A stretch of 64,000 bases of DNA from assembly GCF_021398735.1 (NCBI RefSeq), contig NZ_CP090349.1, forward strand, positions 4,545,001 through 4,609,000, read 5' to 3'. The translations under genes were made by a program, and so were the position numbers. Below the pieces are notes generated by a model. The model did not search any database. It had not been told where the DNA came from and worked only from the letters and a program-made list of their open reading frames with translations. Source of the DNA: Methylobacterium oryzae. GTDB lineage: Bacteria > Pseudomonadota > Alphaproteobacteria > Rhizobiales > Beijerinckiaceae. Numbering within the stretch: the first letter of the stretch is position 1; each line of letters begins with the position of its first letter. Positions 47,970 to 56,794 of the stretch are shown here, in pieces.

Positions 47970-49592
47970 ATGTCGAGTTTCGACGAGTCGGTCGCGCGCC
48001 AGCAGCGGTTCATGGGACCGCTCCTGGTGGCGGCGATCCTGTTCGGCCTGGCCGGGCTGCCGGTCGCGGTCTGGCTCGACCTGCGCGGCCTGTCCGAGCG
48101 CATGCTCGCCACGCAGGCGATCGAGACCGGCCGGATCATCGACCAGATGCGCAGCTTCTACGCCAGCGACGTCGTCCAGGCGGTCAACGCCGCGACCGGC
48201 CGGGTCGAGACGCGTCACGATTACAAGGGGGTGCCGAACGCGATCCCGATCCCCGCGACGCTCTCCCTGGAACTCGGCGAGCGGATCAGCGGCGGCGACG
48301 GCGCGGTGAAGTACCGTTTCGTCTCCGATCTCCCGTTCAAGGACCGCAAGCCGCACGATCTCGACAGCTTCGAGACCCAGGCCCTGGCGGACCTCCGGGC
48401 GCACCCCCAGACCGGCTTCGTCAGCGAGACGACGGGGTCCATCTTCGACCGGCAGGTGCGCATCGCGGCGCCGATCCGCATGGAATCCGCCTGCGTGCGC
48501 TGCCACAACGCCCATCCCCTGAGCCCGAAGACCGACTGGAAGGTCGGCGACGTCCGAGGCATCCAGGAGATCGTCCTGCACCAGCCGATCGCCGCCAACG
48601 TCTTCGCCTTCAAGTACCTCCTCGGCTACTTCATCCTGGCGGCGCTCGCCGGCACCACCTTCCTGCTGCTGCAGGCGCGCCAGTCCCGCCTCATCGACCG
48701 GATGAACAGGGAGCTGACCGAGTCGAACGGGTTCCTGGCGTCGGTCTCGGTGCAGATCGCCAAGTACATCTCGCCCCAGGTCTACAAGAGCATCTTCAGC
48801 GGCGAGCGGGACGTGTCGGTGGCGACCGAGCGCAAGAAGCTGACGATCTTCTTCTCCGACATCAAGGACTTCACCGCGACCACCGAGCGCCTGCAGCCCG
48901 AGGAACTGACCGCGCTGCTGAACGAGTACCTGACCGAGATGACCGCCATCGCGGTCAAGCACGGCGGCACGGTGGACAAGTATATCGGCGACGCGATGCT
49001 AGTCTTCTTCGGCGACCCGGAGAGCCGGGGCGTCCGCGAGGACGCGCAGGCCTGCGTTCGAATGGCGATCGAGATGCAGAAGCGCCTGGGCCAGCTCAAC
49101 GCCCGCTGGCGGCGATCCGGCATCGAGCGCCCGTTCCAGGCCCGGATCGGCATCAACACGGGCTACTGCAACGTCGGCAATTTCGGCAGCGACGAGCGGA
49201 TGGACTACACGATCATCGGCGCGGAGGCGAACCTCGCCGCCCGCCTGCAGGCGGCCGCTGTCCCGGGCGGCATCACCCTGAGCTACGAGACCTACGCGCT
49301 GGTGAGCGACATCGTCCAGGCGAGCCCGCAGGAGCCGATCCGCATGAAGGGTATCAGCCGCGAGATCGTCCCCTACGCCATCGAGGGCGACCTCACCGCC
49401 GAGGCCCCGGAGACGATCTTCTCCGAACACGCCCGGGGGATCGACTTCTACGTCGACGTCGACGCCCTGGAGATGGAGGGCGCGGCGCGACTCCGGAAGC
49501 GCCTGCTCGACACGCTCGCCGCCGTCGACCGCCGGATGACCGGGGCGGGCACCCCCTCGGATGACGGCTCGCGGCCCTCCGCGGCCGGCTGA
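47970..49592 (+). CDS. Membrane nucleotidyl cyclase with c-type heme (DUF3365) sensor domain
   Basis: 540 residues. First membrane helix (about 16-38), a periplasmic DUF3365/Tll0287-like domain with a c-type heme motif C175-x2-C178-H179 ('CVRCHNAHP'), second helix (about 213-235), then a class III cyclase. Metal-binding Asp are in 'FFSDIKDFT' (D297) and 'YIGDAMLVFF' (D341); 'NLAARL' carries the transition-state Asn/Arg. It should make cAMP or cGMP in response to heme state (redox, NO, O2). The ATP/GTP choice cannot be settled here. Confidence 0.92.
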   Translation: MSSFDESVARQQRFMGPLLVAAILFGLAGLPVAVWLDLRGLSERMLATQAIETGRIIDQMRSFYASDVVQAVNAATGRVETRHDYKGVPNAIPIPATLSLELGERISGGDGAVKYRFVSDLPFKDRKPHDLDSFETQALADLRAHPQTGFVSETTGSIFDRQVRIAAPIRMESACVRCHNAHPLSPKTDWKVGDVRGIQEIVLHQPIAANVFAFKYLLGYFILAALAGTTFLLLQARQSRLIDRMNRELTESNGFLASVSVQIAKYISPQVYKSIFSGERDVSVATERKKLTIFFSDIKDFTATTERLQPEELTALLNEYLTEMTAIAVKHGGTVDKYIGDAMLVFFGDPESRGVREDAQACVRMAIEMQKRLGQLNARWRRSGIERPFQARIGINTGYCNVGNFGSDERMDYTIIGAEANLAARLQAAAVPGGITLSYETYALVSDIVQASPQEPIRMKGISREIVPYAIEGDLTAEAPETIFSEHARGIDFYVDVDALEMEGAARLRKRLLDTLAAVDRRMTGAGTPSDDGSRPSAAG

Positions 49593-49608
49593 GGTCCGGG
49601 CGACCGCG

Positions 49609-51588
49609 TCAGAGCGGCAGGGCGGACATCGCCAGGGCGCCGTGGTGGCGGAGCGCGTTCGTGGCCGCCACCTGCCGCTTGAAAGCCGTCATCAGCCTGG
49701 GCGAAACGCCCTGGCTGTCGGGCAGGCGGATCGTCATCGGGTCGAGGAAGCGCCCGTTGACGCTCACCTCGTAGTGGACGTGGGGGCCCGTCGAGAGGCC
49801 GGTCGAGCCCATGTAGGCGATGACCTGCCCCTGATGGACGGTCGCGCCGACCTGAACGCCGTGCGCGAGCCGCTGCAGGTGATTGTAGGCCGTCACGTAG
49901 CCGTTCGCGTGGTGGATCTCGACGCGATTGCCGTAGCCACCGCGCGGGCCCGCATACGCCACGGTCCCGTCGCCCGTCGCCATGATCGGCGTGCCGGCCT
50001 TGTTGGCCCAATCGACGCCGTTGTGGAAGCGGGCGTAGTGGAGGATCGGATGGACGCGCGTGCCGAACGGGGAGGTGATCCGCCCGTCGGCGATCGGCAT
50101 GCGCATCAGGAACTTGCGGAGCGAGTTGCCTGTCTCGCTGAAGTAGCTCGCCGTCCCGGCCTCGGGCGCCTCGAAGCGGTAGGCGCGGTGCTTCACCCCG
50201 CCGAGCGTCAGGGCGACGTAGCGCACCTCCGGCGGGCCGCCGACCTTCTCGCTCGGGCTGAACAGCACCTCCAGCCGGTCGGACGGGGCGATCCGGCGCT
50301 GCATGTCCAGGCCGAACGCGAAGATGCCGACGATGCGCTCGGCCAGGATGCCGGGCATGCCGTTGCGCAGGACCGCCTCGAAGATGCTCCTGTAGAGGCT
50401 GGCGCCCGAACCCTCTCCGTCGCCGTCGTCGCCGGAACGCGACGCCGCGACCTGGGCCGACGGCGGCGCCACCGTGACGAAGCCGCCGGAATCCCGTTCC
50501 GCGACGATCTCCTCGACGCCGCCCGCGCCGTAGAGCGTCACCCGGGCGATCCGGCGCGCGGCCTCGCCGGCGCGCGACCGGACGAGGAGAAGGTCAACGT
50601 GCTGCCCCTCGGCCAGCCCGGTGCGGGCATGCTCGCTGAAGGCGGCCAGGATGGCGGTCACGCTCGCGGGCTCGGCGCCGTTCGCCGCCAGCGCGTCGGC
50701 CAGAGTCTCGCCGCGCTTGAGCACGACGTCGCGCGTCTCGGTCAGGCTCAGGCCGGAGGCGGGCTGGGTCTCGGCGAGGTCGGTGATGTTCTCCGGGACG
50801 ACCCGCACCTCGATCGCGTGGAACGGGTCGCGGCCCGTATCGGCGCCGGCGGCGGTCGCGGCGGCGTCGGCCGGCGCGGCGACCAGGATCTGCGAGAGCA
50901 GCCGCTGCGGCGCGAGCGGCGCGGCGATCCGCGGCCCCGTCTCGCGCGCCTCATCCGACTGCCTCTCCACGAGGGCCGTGACGTCCTCGTCGCTCAGGCC
51001 GGGCGCGTCGTCGGGAACCGGCGTGCCCTCGAGCGCGGAGCGCGTGATCGTGACCGTGGTCCCGGACGGATCGTCCACCGGCTCGTCTGCGACAGGGGCG
51101 ACCTCTCCGTCCGCGGCGAGCTGGCGCGTCGGATCGAAGGGTGGGATCTGCCCGTCGACCGCGTCGCCGGAGGACAGGCTCGTGACCAGTCGCACGAAGG
51201 GCTGGGTCCGGATAATCTCGCGCTCGCCGACCTGGTGGGTCACCGGCGCGGAGAACTCCTCCCGGTCCGAGGCGACGAGTTGGCGCCGCACGAGGCGGTC
51301 GCCGCGCTGTCCGACCACGCCTTGCCCCTCCGCGACCTGGGCGGGCCCCTGGCGGAATGTCGGCTTGGCTGGCGCGAGATCGGTGTCGACGGACATGCGG
51401 AGCGCCGCCCCCATGAGGGCCGCGCCGCAGGTGGCGATCAGGCAGCTGGCGCAGAGCCAGCGCAGGTTCAGCCGTCGCCGGTCGAGCGGCGTCGTCACTC
51501 CGTGGGTCGGGGCCGCGACCGCGCTGCGCGACAGGGACCTGTGCAGAATGGGCAGCCCGCCGCGCGGTGCTCGTCCGCCCTCGTTCAT
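49609..51588 (-). CDS. M23 family peptidoglycan endopeptidase
   Basis: 659 residues. One membrane helix (about 42-65) anchors a large periplasmic part. A middle region has LysM-like/OapA-like character ('LSLTETRDVVLKRGETLADALAANG'). The C-terminal LytM domain is intact: 'HPILHYARFHNGVDWANKAGTPIMATGDGTV' (H-x3-D) and 'GPHVHYEVSVNG' (HxH). It should cut peptidoglycan crosslinks in the periplasm. Convergent with the cyclase gene, 17 bases apart. Confidence 0.92.
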   Translation of the reverse strand: MNEGGRAPRGGLPILHRSLSRSAVAAPTHGVTTPLDRRRLNLRWLCASCLIATCGAALMGAALRMSVDTDLAPAKPTFRQGPAQVAEGQGVVGQRGDRLVRRQLVASDREEFSAPVTHQVGEREIIRTQPFVRLVTSLSSGDAVDGQIPPFDPTRQLAADGEVAPVADEPVDDPSGTTVTITRSALEGTPVPDDAPGLSDEDVTALVERQSDEARETGPRIAAPLAPQRLLSQILVAAPADAAATAAGADTGRDPFHAIEVRVVPENITDLAETQPASGLSLTETRDVVLKRGETLADALAANGAEPASVTAILAAFSEHARTGLAEGQHVDLLLVRSRAGEAARRIARVTLYGAGGVEEIVAERDSGGFVTVAPPSAQVAASRSGDDGDGEGSGASLYRSIFEAVLRNGMPGILAERIVGIFAFGLDMQRRIAPSDRLEVLFSPSEKVGGPPEVRYVALTLGGVKHRAYRFEAPEAGTASYFSETGNSLRKFLMRMPIADGRITSPFGTRVHPILHYARFHNGVDWANKAGTPIMATGDGTVAYAGPRGGYGNRVEIHHANGYVTAYNHLQRLAHGVQVGATVHQGQVIAYMGSTGLSTGPHVHYEVSVNGRFLDPMTIRLPDSQGVSPRLMTAFKRQVAATNALRHHGALAMSALPL

Positions 51589-51774
51589 CCGGTCCCCTCA
51601 CGCTCAAGCTCGCCGCTTCGGCGGTGAGTGCGGCCTGAATGAGGCTGCGACTTGCGCCTGGCGCGACGCTCGTCCGCTCAAGGAGCGCACGTGTCGAACG
51701 CGGTACCGGCGGGCAGGACGGGGCATTCGTCGACCGCCCACGATCGTTTCGACCGGACTCCGCCACGGAGCCGG

Positions 51775-51799
51775 GGAACGCCCGGCGCAGATCGCTGTT
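51775..51799 (+). promoter_or_regulatory. EcfG-like promoter for the CsbD-like protein
   Basis: GGAAC (51775-51779), 16 bases, TGTT (51796-51799); -35 exact, -10 three of four. About 70 bases before the start at 51874. Confidence 0.45.
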
Positions 51800-51873
51800 G
51801 CCCCAGTCGCCACGGAGGGATCGGGGTCCGACCGCCGCGACTTCGGCACCTTGCCGCGACACATTCGGAGAAC

Positions 51874-52209
51874 ATGGTCATGGTCGACACGGACAGGGTC
51901 ACGGGCGCCGCGCGCGCGTTCGGCGGGAAGGTGCAGGGCGCGGTCGGCGACGCCGTCGACTCGGACCGTCACGCGCTCGAGGGGCGTCTCCGGGAGGCGC
52001 AGGGCACCGCCGAGAATCTCTACGGCCAAGCCAAGGACGCCGTGCGGCACGCGGCCGACGAGGTCTCGGACCACGCCGCCGAGGCCTACGACCGGAGCCG
52101 CCACGTCGCCTGGGAAGGTCATCAGAAATCCGTCGAGTGGCCGCACGCCTCCCTGATCGTGGCCGGTCTCGTCGGCTTCGGTCTCGGTTTCCTCGTCAGC
52201 CGTCTCTGA
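51874..52209 (+). CDS. CsbD-like stress protein with C-terminal membrane helix
   Basis: 111 residues. The N-terminal half is CsbD-like ('GAARAFGGKVQGAVGDAVDSDRHALEGRLREAQGTAENLYGQAKD'), a helical stress-protein family. A C-terminal hydrophobic helix ('SLIVAGLVGFGLGFLVSRL') resembles DUF883/ElaB. CGGAG before the ATG. CsbD-type genes are regular EcfG targets, and an EcfG-like site is upstream. Function unknown beyond stress response. Confidence 0.88.
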   Translation: MVMVDTDRVTGAARAFGGKVQGAVGDAVDSDRHALEGRLREAQGTAENLYGQAKDAVRHAADEVSDHAAEAYDRSRHVAWEGHQKSVEWPHASLIVAGLVGFGLGFLVSRL

Positions 52210-52328
52210 CACGGATCGCCGCGTGCCGCCGTCGGCTTCACGTCGACTGGATCGCGGGGCCGCGAGCGCCGTGCGCGATTAAGTCGGCACGGAGGCCAGG
52301 GCCGAGCCCGTGCCGCGGGAGGCGCGGG

Positions 52329-52352
52329 CCCCCTCTCCCGCGCGAGAGGGGG
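52329..52352. repeat. REP-like or terminator hairpin
   Basis: CCCCCTCTC, six-base loop, GAGAGGGGG: a perfect 9-bp stem about 120 bases after the CsbD-like gene. No T tract. The sequence looks like a dispersed intergenic element, but other copies cannot be checked here. Confidence 0.4.
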
Positions 52353-52580
52353 ATGGCGCCGGTTCTCGACCGGGAACCGCCGTCCTAATCGAACCATCGC
52401 ACATCGGTCGGAAGCGACCCGAGCGGGTTCAGGCACATGCCGCACGCAGCCGCCACGCCCGTCGGAAGCCCATCGGCGCTGCCTGGCCGATCCTTGCGGC
52501 ACAGAGGGTGTCGGCGACCTGCGAGGGTCCACGCCCGAGTCCGGGAATGAGCCTCCAGTATCCACGCTGTTGGTAACTTG

Positions 52581-52597
52581 TGTTCCGTTATGGAACA
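52581..52597. promoter_or_regulatory. Inverted repeat TGTTCC-N5-GGAACA
   Basis: Perfect 6-bp inverted repeat 48 bases before the small membrane protein start. It suits a dimeric regulator. It does not fit the alphaproteobacterial LexA direct-repeat box. Confidence 0.35.
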
Positions 52598-52621
52598 GAG
52601 TCATTGGCTCTATTCTCGCTC

Positions 52622-52644
52622 TAGACACCGCTGAGAGGTGTCTA
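52622..52644 (+). promoter_or_regulatory. Hairpin masking the ribosome site of the small membrane protein
   Basis: TAGACACC, seven-base loop, GGTGTCTA; the right arm ends one base before the ATG at 52645. The GAGAGG ribosome site lies in the loop and right arm, so folding would block translation. Confidence 0.55.
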
Positions 52645-52905
52645 ATGCATCAGTTTATCGGCCTATTTGCCATCTTCGTCACGCTGGCCGGCGTGCTCCA
52701 CACCTGGGGTGCGCCGCGCTGGGCGATCGCCGGCCTCTGCCTGATCGGTCTCCTCGGCGTGTCGGCCACCGTCGTCGGCATTCAGCCAAAAGTGGCCCCG
52801 TCGCCGGTGTCCCAGGTGCAGTCGCTCAACGACGCGATGCAGCCCGTCTTCGAAGGCGTCTGGGACCCGCTGCGGCCCGGCCGGCTGCTGACGACGTCCC
52901 GCTAG
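52645..52905 (+). CDS. Small membrane protein
   Basis: 86 residues. Two hydrophobic segments ('FIGLFAIFVTLAGVLHTWG' and 'WAIAGLCLIGLLGVSATVVG') predict a two-helix inner-membrane hairpin, then a short polar tail. GAGAGGTG before the ATG, but within a hairpin. I do not recognise the family. Convergent with bcsS, 64 bases apart. Confidence 0.75.
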   Translation: MHQFIGLFAIFVTLAGVLHTWGAPRWAIAGLCLIGLLGVSATVVGIQPKVAPSPVSQVQSLNDAMQPVFEGVWDPLRPGRLLTTSR

Positions 52906-52969
52906 CGTCTCCGGTCCGCCCGGGCTCCGCCGCGGGCCGCGGGTCCGGTTGGACAGCCCGCGCCGTACC

Positions 52970-53785
52970 CTAGAAGGTCGAGCGCGCCTCGATGCTGGAA
53001 TAGTACCCGGAGCCCTGCACCCGATCCCGGACGTAGCCGGCGGCCACCGACATCTGGACGGGTCCGAAGCGGACGCCGGTCAGGTGGGCGCCGATCCGGT
53101 ACTGGCGGAAGAAGTCGTCGCCGAGGAACAACGCCTCGGGTCCGATATAGACGCCGTCGGCGAGCATGTAGCCGACGCGCAGGCGCGAGTAGTAGGCGTT
53201 GAACTTCGTCGAGTACGAGCCGTAGGCCGAGACCATGGTCCGGTCGGTCGGCGTCGCGTAGAAATTGCCCGCGACCTTCAGCCCGACGCCCGTACCGACG
53301 ACCGGGTTGCCCGGATCGGGAATCGACAGCTGGTTGCTGCGGACGTTGAAGCCGATGAATCCTGCGAGGGCCGCGTCCTTCCAGACCCACTCGTAACCCG
53401 CCTGCAGGGCGCCTTCCTGCTGGTAGCCGGTGACCCGCGTCGCGACGGACCGGCCGGGATACGAGTAGGTGCCACCGATGGCGTCCACGCGGACCCGCAG
53501 GCCGTCCCGGGTGGGTGAGCCGTTCGGCGCGGCGGTCACCGTCACGGAGCCGAAGGCCGAGCTGTTCGACGTGACGCTGGTGGATCCGTCGACCGCGACG
53601 GCCCAGCTGTCGTCGACCGCCTGCTGCGAGGCGCCCGTGTACCAGTCGGCGCCGGCGCTGCGCGCCGGGAGGTCGGCGGCGGCGGCCTGCGTGGCGGAGG
53701 CCGCCGCGCAGGCGCACGAGAGGGCCAGAACGGTCGTGTACGGAGTGCGAGGACGTCGGGCAGCTGATTCCGCAGTCCCGCCCAT
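52970..53785 (-). CDS. bcsS: Cellulose biosynthesis protein BcsS
   Basis: 271 residues. Signal peptide (about 1-36), then a beta-rich, Gly/Tyr-rich domain ending 'YYSSIEARSTF', with a terminal Phe like outer-membrane beta-barrel proteins. 'YTGASQQAVDDSWAVAVDGSTSV' and 'GYEWVWKDAALAGFIGFNV' match the BcsS family of alphaproteobacterial cellulose loci. Probably an outer-membrane or periplasmic accessory protein. Upstream TTAA-containing repeats (about 53800-53846) suggest regulated expression. Confidence 0.88.
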   Translation of the reverse strand: MGGTAESAARRPRTPYTTVLALSCACAAASATQAAAADLPARSAGADWYTGASQQAVDDSWAVAVDGSTSVTSNSSAFGSVTVTAAPNGSPTRDGLRVRVDAIGGTYSYPGRSVATRVTGYQQEGALQAGYEWVWKDAALAGFIGFNVRSNQLSIPDPGNPVVGTGVGLKVAGNFYATPTDRTMVSAYGSYSTKFNAYYSRLRVGYMLADGVYIGPEALFLGDDFFRQYRIGAHLTGVRFGPVQMSVAAGYVRDRVQGSGYYSSIEARSTF

Positions 53786-53944
53786 ATTCGAAAGCTCCGT
53801 TAAGGTACGATTTACGCTTTAACCAACACTCGTCGACAATAGTTAACATTCACTTTTGGAAGGACTGAGTTTCGATCAGGGCGTCTGCGCGGAGAGCGAG
53901 CGCGAGAACCACGCGGTCGCTGCGTCGGGCGGGACGCGCGGCGA

Positions 53945-56368
53945 TCAGGCCGCGCGCGCGCGGACCGCGGCGTCGAGGACGACCTGCAGGTCCTCGTTGC
54001 GGAAAGGCTTGTCGATCCGCAGGAAGGTGTCGGCGGAGCGCGGCAGCTGGCCGTGTGGGCTGGCGAGGATGACCCGAATCTGCGGGTACCGCTCGACCAC
54101 GGTGGCGGCGAGCTGGAGGCCCGCCATCACCGGCATCGATTGATCGACGATCATCGCGTCGAAGGCGGCGTCGCGGGCGAGGATCTCGAGGGCGTGCGCC
54201 CCGGAGGCGGCCTGGACCACCGCGTGGCCGAGATCGGCGAGCACCTCTGCGACGCTGGCCCGCACGAGGCCGTCGCTCTCCACGAGCAGGATCTTCAGCC
54301 CCGCCGCGCGGATCGGAGGGAGCGTGGCGACGGCCGGGGGCGCGGCGGGCAGCCAGAACTCGGCCAGGAACGGCTCGGCGCCGGTGCCGTCGCGGATCAG
54401 GCGCCAGTGGCCGCCGGTCTCGGTCACGAGCGCCGCGGCTGCCGCGAGGGTCGGGCCTGCTGCCGTCGGCAGCGGCGCGGCCTCGGGTCGGCGACCGCTG
54501 CTGACGAGCACGCGCACGTAGGCCGCAACTTCCGCCGCGGCGCCCATGTCCTCGGGGGTGCCCTCGACGGCCGCGATGGCGAAGCCGGCGAGGCCGGCGT
54601 CTCGAATATGGAAGGCCAGGTTGAGGAGCAGCAGCTCCAGCACGCGCTCGCTGCACAGGACGGGCGGCAACCCGGCGGGGATGCGGTTGAGGACCGGCAT
54701 CTCGCCGAGGGCGTTCGCGGCCAGGAACGGCAGGTAGCCCTCGAAGGTGGTGGCGAGGTCGGTCTCGGCGAGGGTGATGCCGGTCTCGTCGCCGCGCACG
54801 AGGTGCAGCATCCGGCGGGTGAGCGCCGCGCCCCGGCGCGCGCCGGCCGTCGCCCGCCCGACCAGCCGTTCCTGGTCGTCCCCGAGGGTGTGGCGCCGCG
54901 CCAGCAGCGTGAGATTCGTCAGGACGACGGTCAAAACGTCGTTGAACTCGTGGACGATGCCGTCGGTCACCCGCCGCAGGACGAGGTTGCGACGCGGCTC
55001 GACGGGCCGCGGCAGGGTCGCCCCCTCGCCGCCCGGCAGCTTCCGCATCAGGGCGAAGAGCCGCCGGTCGCCCCTGGCATCGGCGAGGCACAGCAGCCTT
55101 ACCTGGACCTGCTGCTCCGGCCAGTCGCGGAGGTGCAGAGTCACGTCGTGCGGGCCGTCGGCCGCGAGGGCGGCGTCGCGCGCCCGGTCGAGCACGGGCC
55201 GGTCCTCGGCGACGAAGCAGGCGGCGAACGGGGCGGCGACGGGGGCCCCGTCGTCGCCGGCCGCGCTCCGCGAATCCAGCAGGGTCCGGCCGGTATCCGG
55301 ATCGATCTCGCAGCAGGCCCAGCCGGAGACCGCCTCGAAGGTTGTCAGCCGCGCCTTGAGGCGCGCGACCTCGGACCCGGCGCCGGCCATCTGCAGCCCG
55401 GCACTGCGGCGATGCCCCGCGAAGACGTCCGAGAGCGCCGCGAACTCGCCGATCCAAGTGCGGGGCGCTTCGGTCTCGCCGGCGGTCTCGCTCTCACCCC
55501 TCAGGAGGCGGCGCAGCGGTCGCGTCAGCCGCTCTCCCGCGACGAAGCCGAGCGCCGCCGCACAGAGGATCAGGGCGAGCCCGACGCCCAGCATCCGCCA
55601 GTCCGGTGACGCGGCGAGCGCCGCGCCGGAGGGCACGGCCTGCGCCGTCACCAGCCATCCCGGCGAGCCGATCTCGGCCGCGAGACGCATCGGCGTCGTG
55701 GCCGAGACGGCCGTCGTCCGGAACGGGCTCGGGGCCCCCGACAGGACCCGGCTGTCCGGGGTGGCGACGAGGAAGCCGAGGGTGTCGGGCAGCGCCGCGG
55801 CGCGCCGCACCTCCTCCTCGACCTTGGTGAGATAGCTCGGGTCGGCGTCGAGGCGCAGCAGGCCGTCCTGACCGCGCTCGCCCAGCGCCACGGCGGTCCC
55901 GAACGGCGAGTCGGCCTCCGCCCCGTCGCTGACCACGATGACCCCGGCCGCGCGGCCGCGCAGGAACCACGTCTGCCGCGCGACGCTGCTGCCGACGCGG
56001 CGCTCGTCCCGGGCCGCCAGCACGGTACCGTCGGGCGCGACGAGGACGGCGTCCCGGTAGACCGGGTTGAGGTCGAGCCACCCGCGCAGGCGCGCGGCGC
56101 GCTGGTCGGCGGAGAGCAGGCCCTCGTCGTCGCGGAGCATCAGGGCGGCGCTGCGCGCGTCGACCACGGTCTGCCGCAGCCGCGCCGCGAGGGCGGCGAC
56201 GTAGGCGCGCGAGGCCGAACCGACCATCTCCTGCGGGGACGCCGCGGGTCCGGGCCGCGCGGCCGGGACGACGATCAGGACGGCGGCCGCGAACCCCGCC
56301 GCCGCGGCGATCGCCACCTGCAGAGCGTTGAGCAATCCGAGGGAGATCTGCAGCGGCTTCGCGGTCAT
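53945..56368 (-). CDS. Hybrid sensor protein with degenerate histidine kinase and receiver domain
   Basis: 807 residues. Two membrane helices (about 12-34 and 262-282) enclose a dCache-like periplasmic sensor. A HisKA-like helix has 'GIVHEFNDVLTVVLTNLTLL' with the phospho-His at about H473. The following ATPase domain is degenerate: the N-box reads 'LLNLAFHIRDA' instead of NLxxNARDA, and the 'GTGLGLS' box is absent ('GPTLAAAAALVTETGGHW'). A C-terminal receiver keeps the phospho-acceptor Asp (about D742 in 'VDQSMP') and Lys. It sits between bcsS and bcsA, so it may control cellulose synthesis without its own kinase activity. Confidence 0.88.
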   Translation of the reverse strand: MTAKPLQISLGLLNALQVAIAAAAGFAAAVLIVVPAARPGPAASPQEMVGSASRAYVAALAARLRQTVVDARSAALMLRDDEGLLSADQRAARLRGWLDLNPVYRDAVLVAPDGTVLAARDERRVGSSVARQTWFLRGRAAGVIVVSDGAEADSPFGTAVALGERGQDGLLRLDADPSYLTKVEEEVRRAAALPDTLGFLVATPDSRVLSGAPSPFRTTAVSATTPMRLAAEIGSPGWLVTAQAVPSGAALAASPDWRMLGVGLALILCAAALGFVAGERLTRPLRRLLRGESETAGETEAPRTWIGEFAALSDVFAGHRRSAGLQMAGAGSEVARLKARLTTFEAVSGWACCEIDPDTGRTLLDSRSAAGDDGAPVAAPFAACFVAEDRPVLDRARDAALAADGPHDVTLHLRDWPEQQVQVRLLCLADARGDRRLFALMRKLPGGEGATLPRPVEPRRNLVLRRVTDGIVHEFNDVLTVVLTNLTLLARRHTLGDDQERLVGRATAGARRGAALTRRMLHLVRGDETGITLAETDLATTFEGYLPFLAANALGEMPVLNRIPAGLPPVLCSERVLELLLLNLAFHIRDAGLAGFAIAAVEGTPEDMGAAAEVAAYVRVLVSSGRRPEAAPLPTAAGPTLAAAAALVTETGGHWRLIRDGTGAEPFLAEFWLPAAPPAVATLPPIRAAGLKILLVESDGLVRASVAEVLADLGHAVVQAASGAHALEILARDAAFDAMIVDQSMPVMAGLQLAATVVERYPQIRVILASPHGQLPRSADTFLRIDKPFRNEDLQVVLDAAVRARAA

Positions 56369-56794
56369 CCGTACGCCCGGGGGTCGGTGCCGAGCGAGGC
56401 GCGATTTTCGTTAAGGGTCGATTAAGGCCCGCGGCGCAACCCGGCCGTGCCCCCCGACGCGGGCGCGGTCCGCCGGGCGGGTCGTTCCGACTATCCGTGG
56501 CGCTCTGCGTCGCCTGCCCCGCACCGAAGCCGGTTATAGCGAAGCTTTAGAACGGAATATTAATGTATTCGGCGCAACGGCGCGTCCCGATCCCGCTCTC
56601 GCAGCCCGATCGACTTCGCCGCGCCGGGCATCATCTGGGTTGCTTGCATTCCTAAGTTAACTGTAATTTCCGGCGAAGTGGAGTGGGCTGGATATTACGA
56701 ATGGGTTTGTTCATTGACCATCGTCGCTGTACAAACCCGGCGGTAGAGCCGTTGCACCTCGATCCGAGGGATTTTTGGCCCGGGAGGCTGTAGC
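56369..56794. promoter_or_regulatory. Divergent regulatory region of the hybrid sensor and bcsA
   Basis: 426 bases without a gene, AT-richer than its surroundings (about 56530-56720). It holds a TTAA-N7-TTAA CtrA-type site (56411-56425) about 43 bases before the minus-strand sensor gene. A GAATA-N6-TATTC repeat and a TTAAC stretch near 56650 lie on the bcsA side. Confidence 0.5.
56411..56425. promoter_or_regulatory. CtrA-type binding site TTAA-N7-TTAA
   Basis: TTAA (56411-56414), seven bases, TTAA (56422-56425), the spacing of the CtrA consensus in alphaproteobacteria. It lies about 43 bases upstream of the hybrid sensor gene start. Confidence 0.45.

Larger units (their letters stand above)
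52210..52644. other. Intergenic region with hairpins and operator-like repeat
   Basis: 435 bases without a gene. It contains a 9-bp stem CCCCCTCTC/GAGAGGGGG (52329-52352), a TGTTCC-N5-GGAACA inverted repeat (52581-52597) and the start-site hairpin described separately (52622-52644). Confidence 0.5.

Noticed and set aside
52581..52597. LexA box
   Set aside because: Alphaproteobacterial LexA uses the direct repeat GTTC-N7-GTTC; here the halves are inverted.
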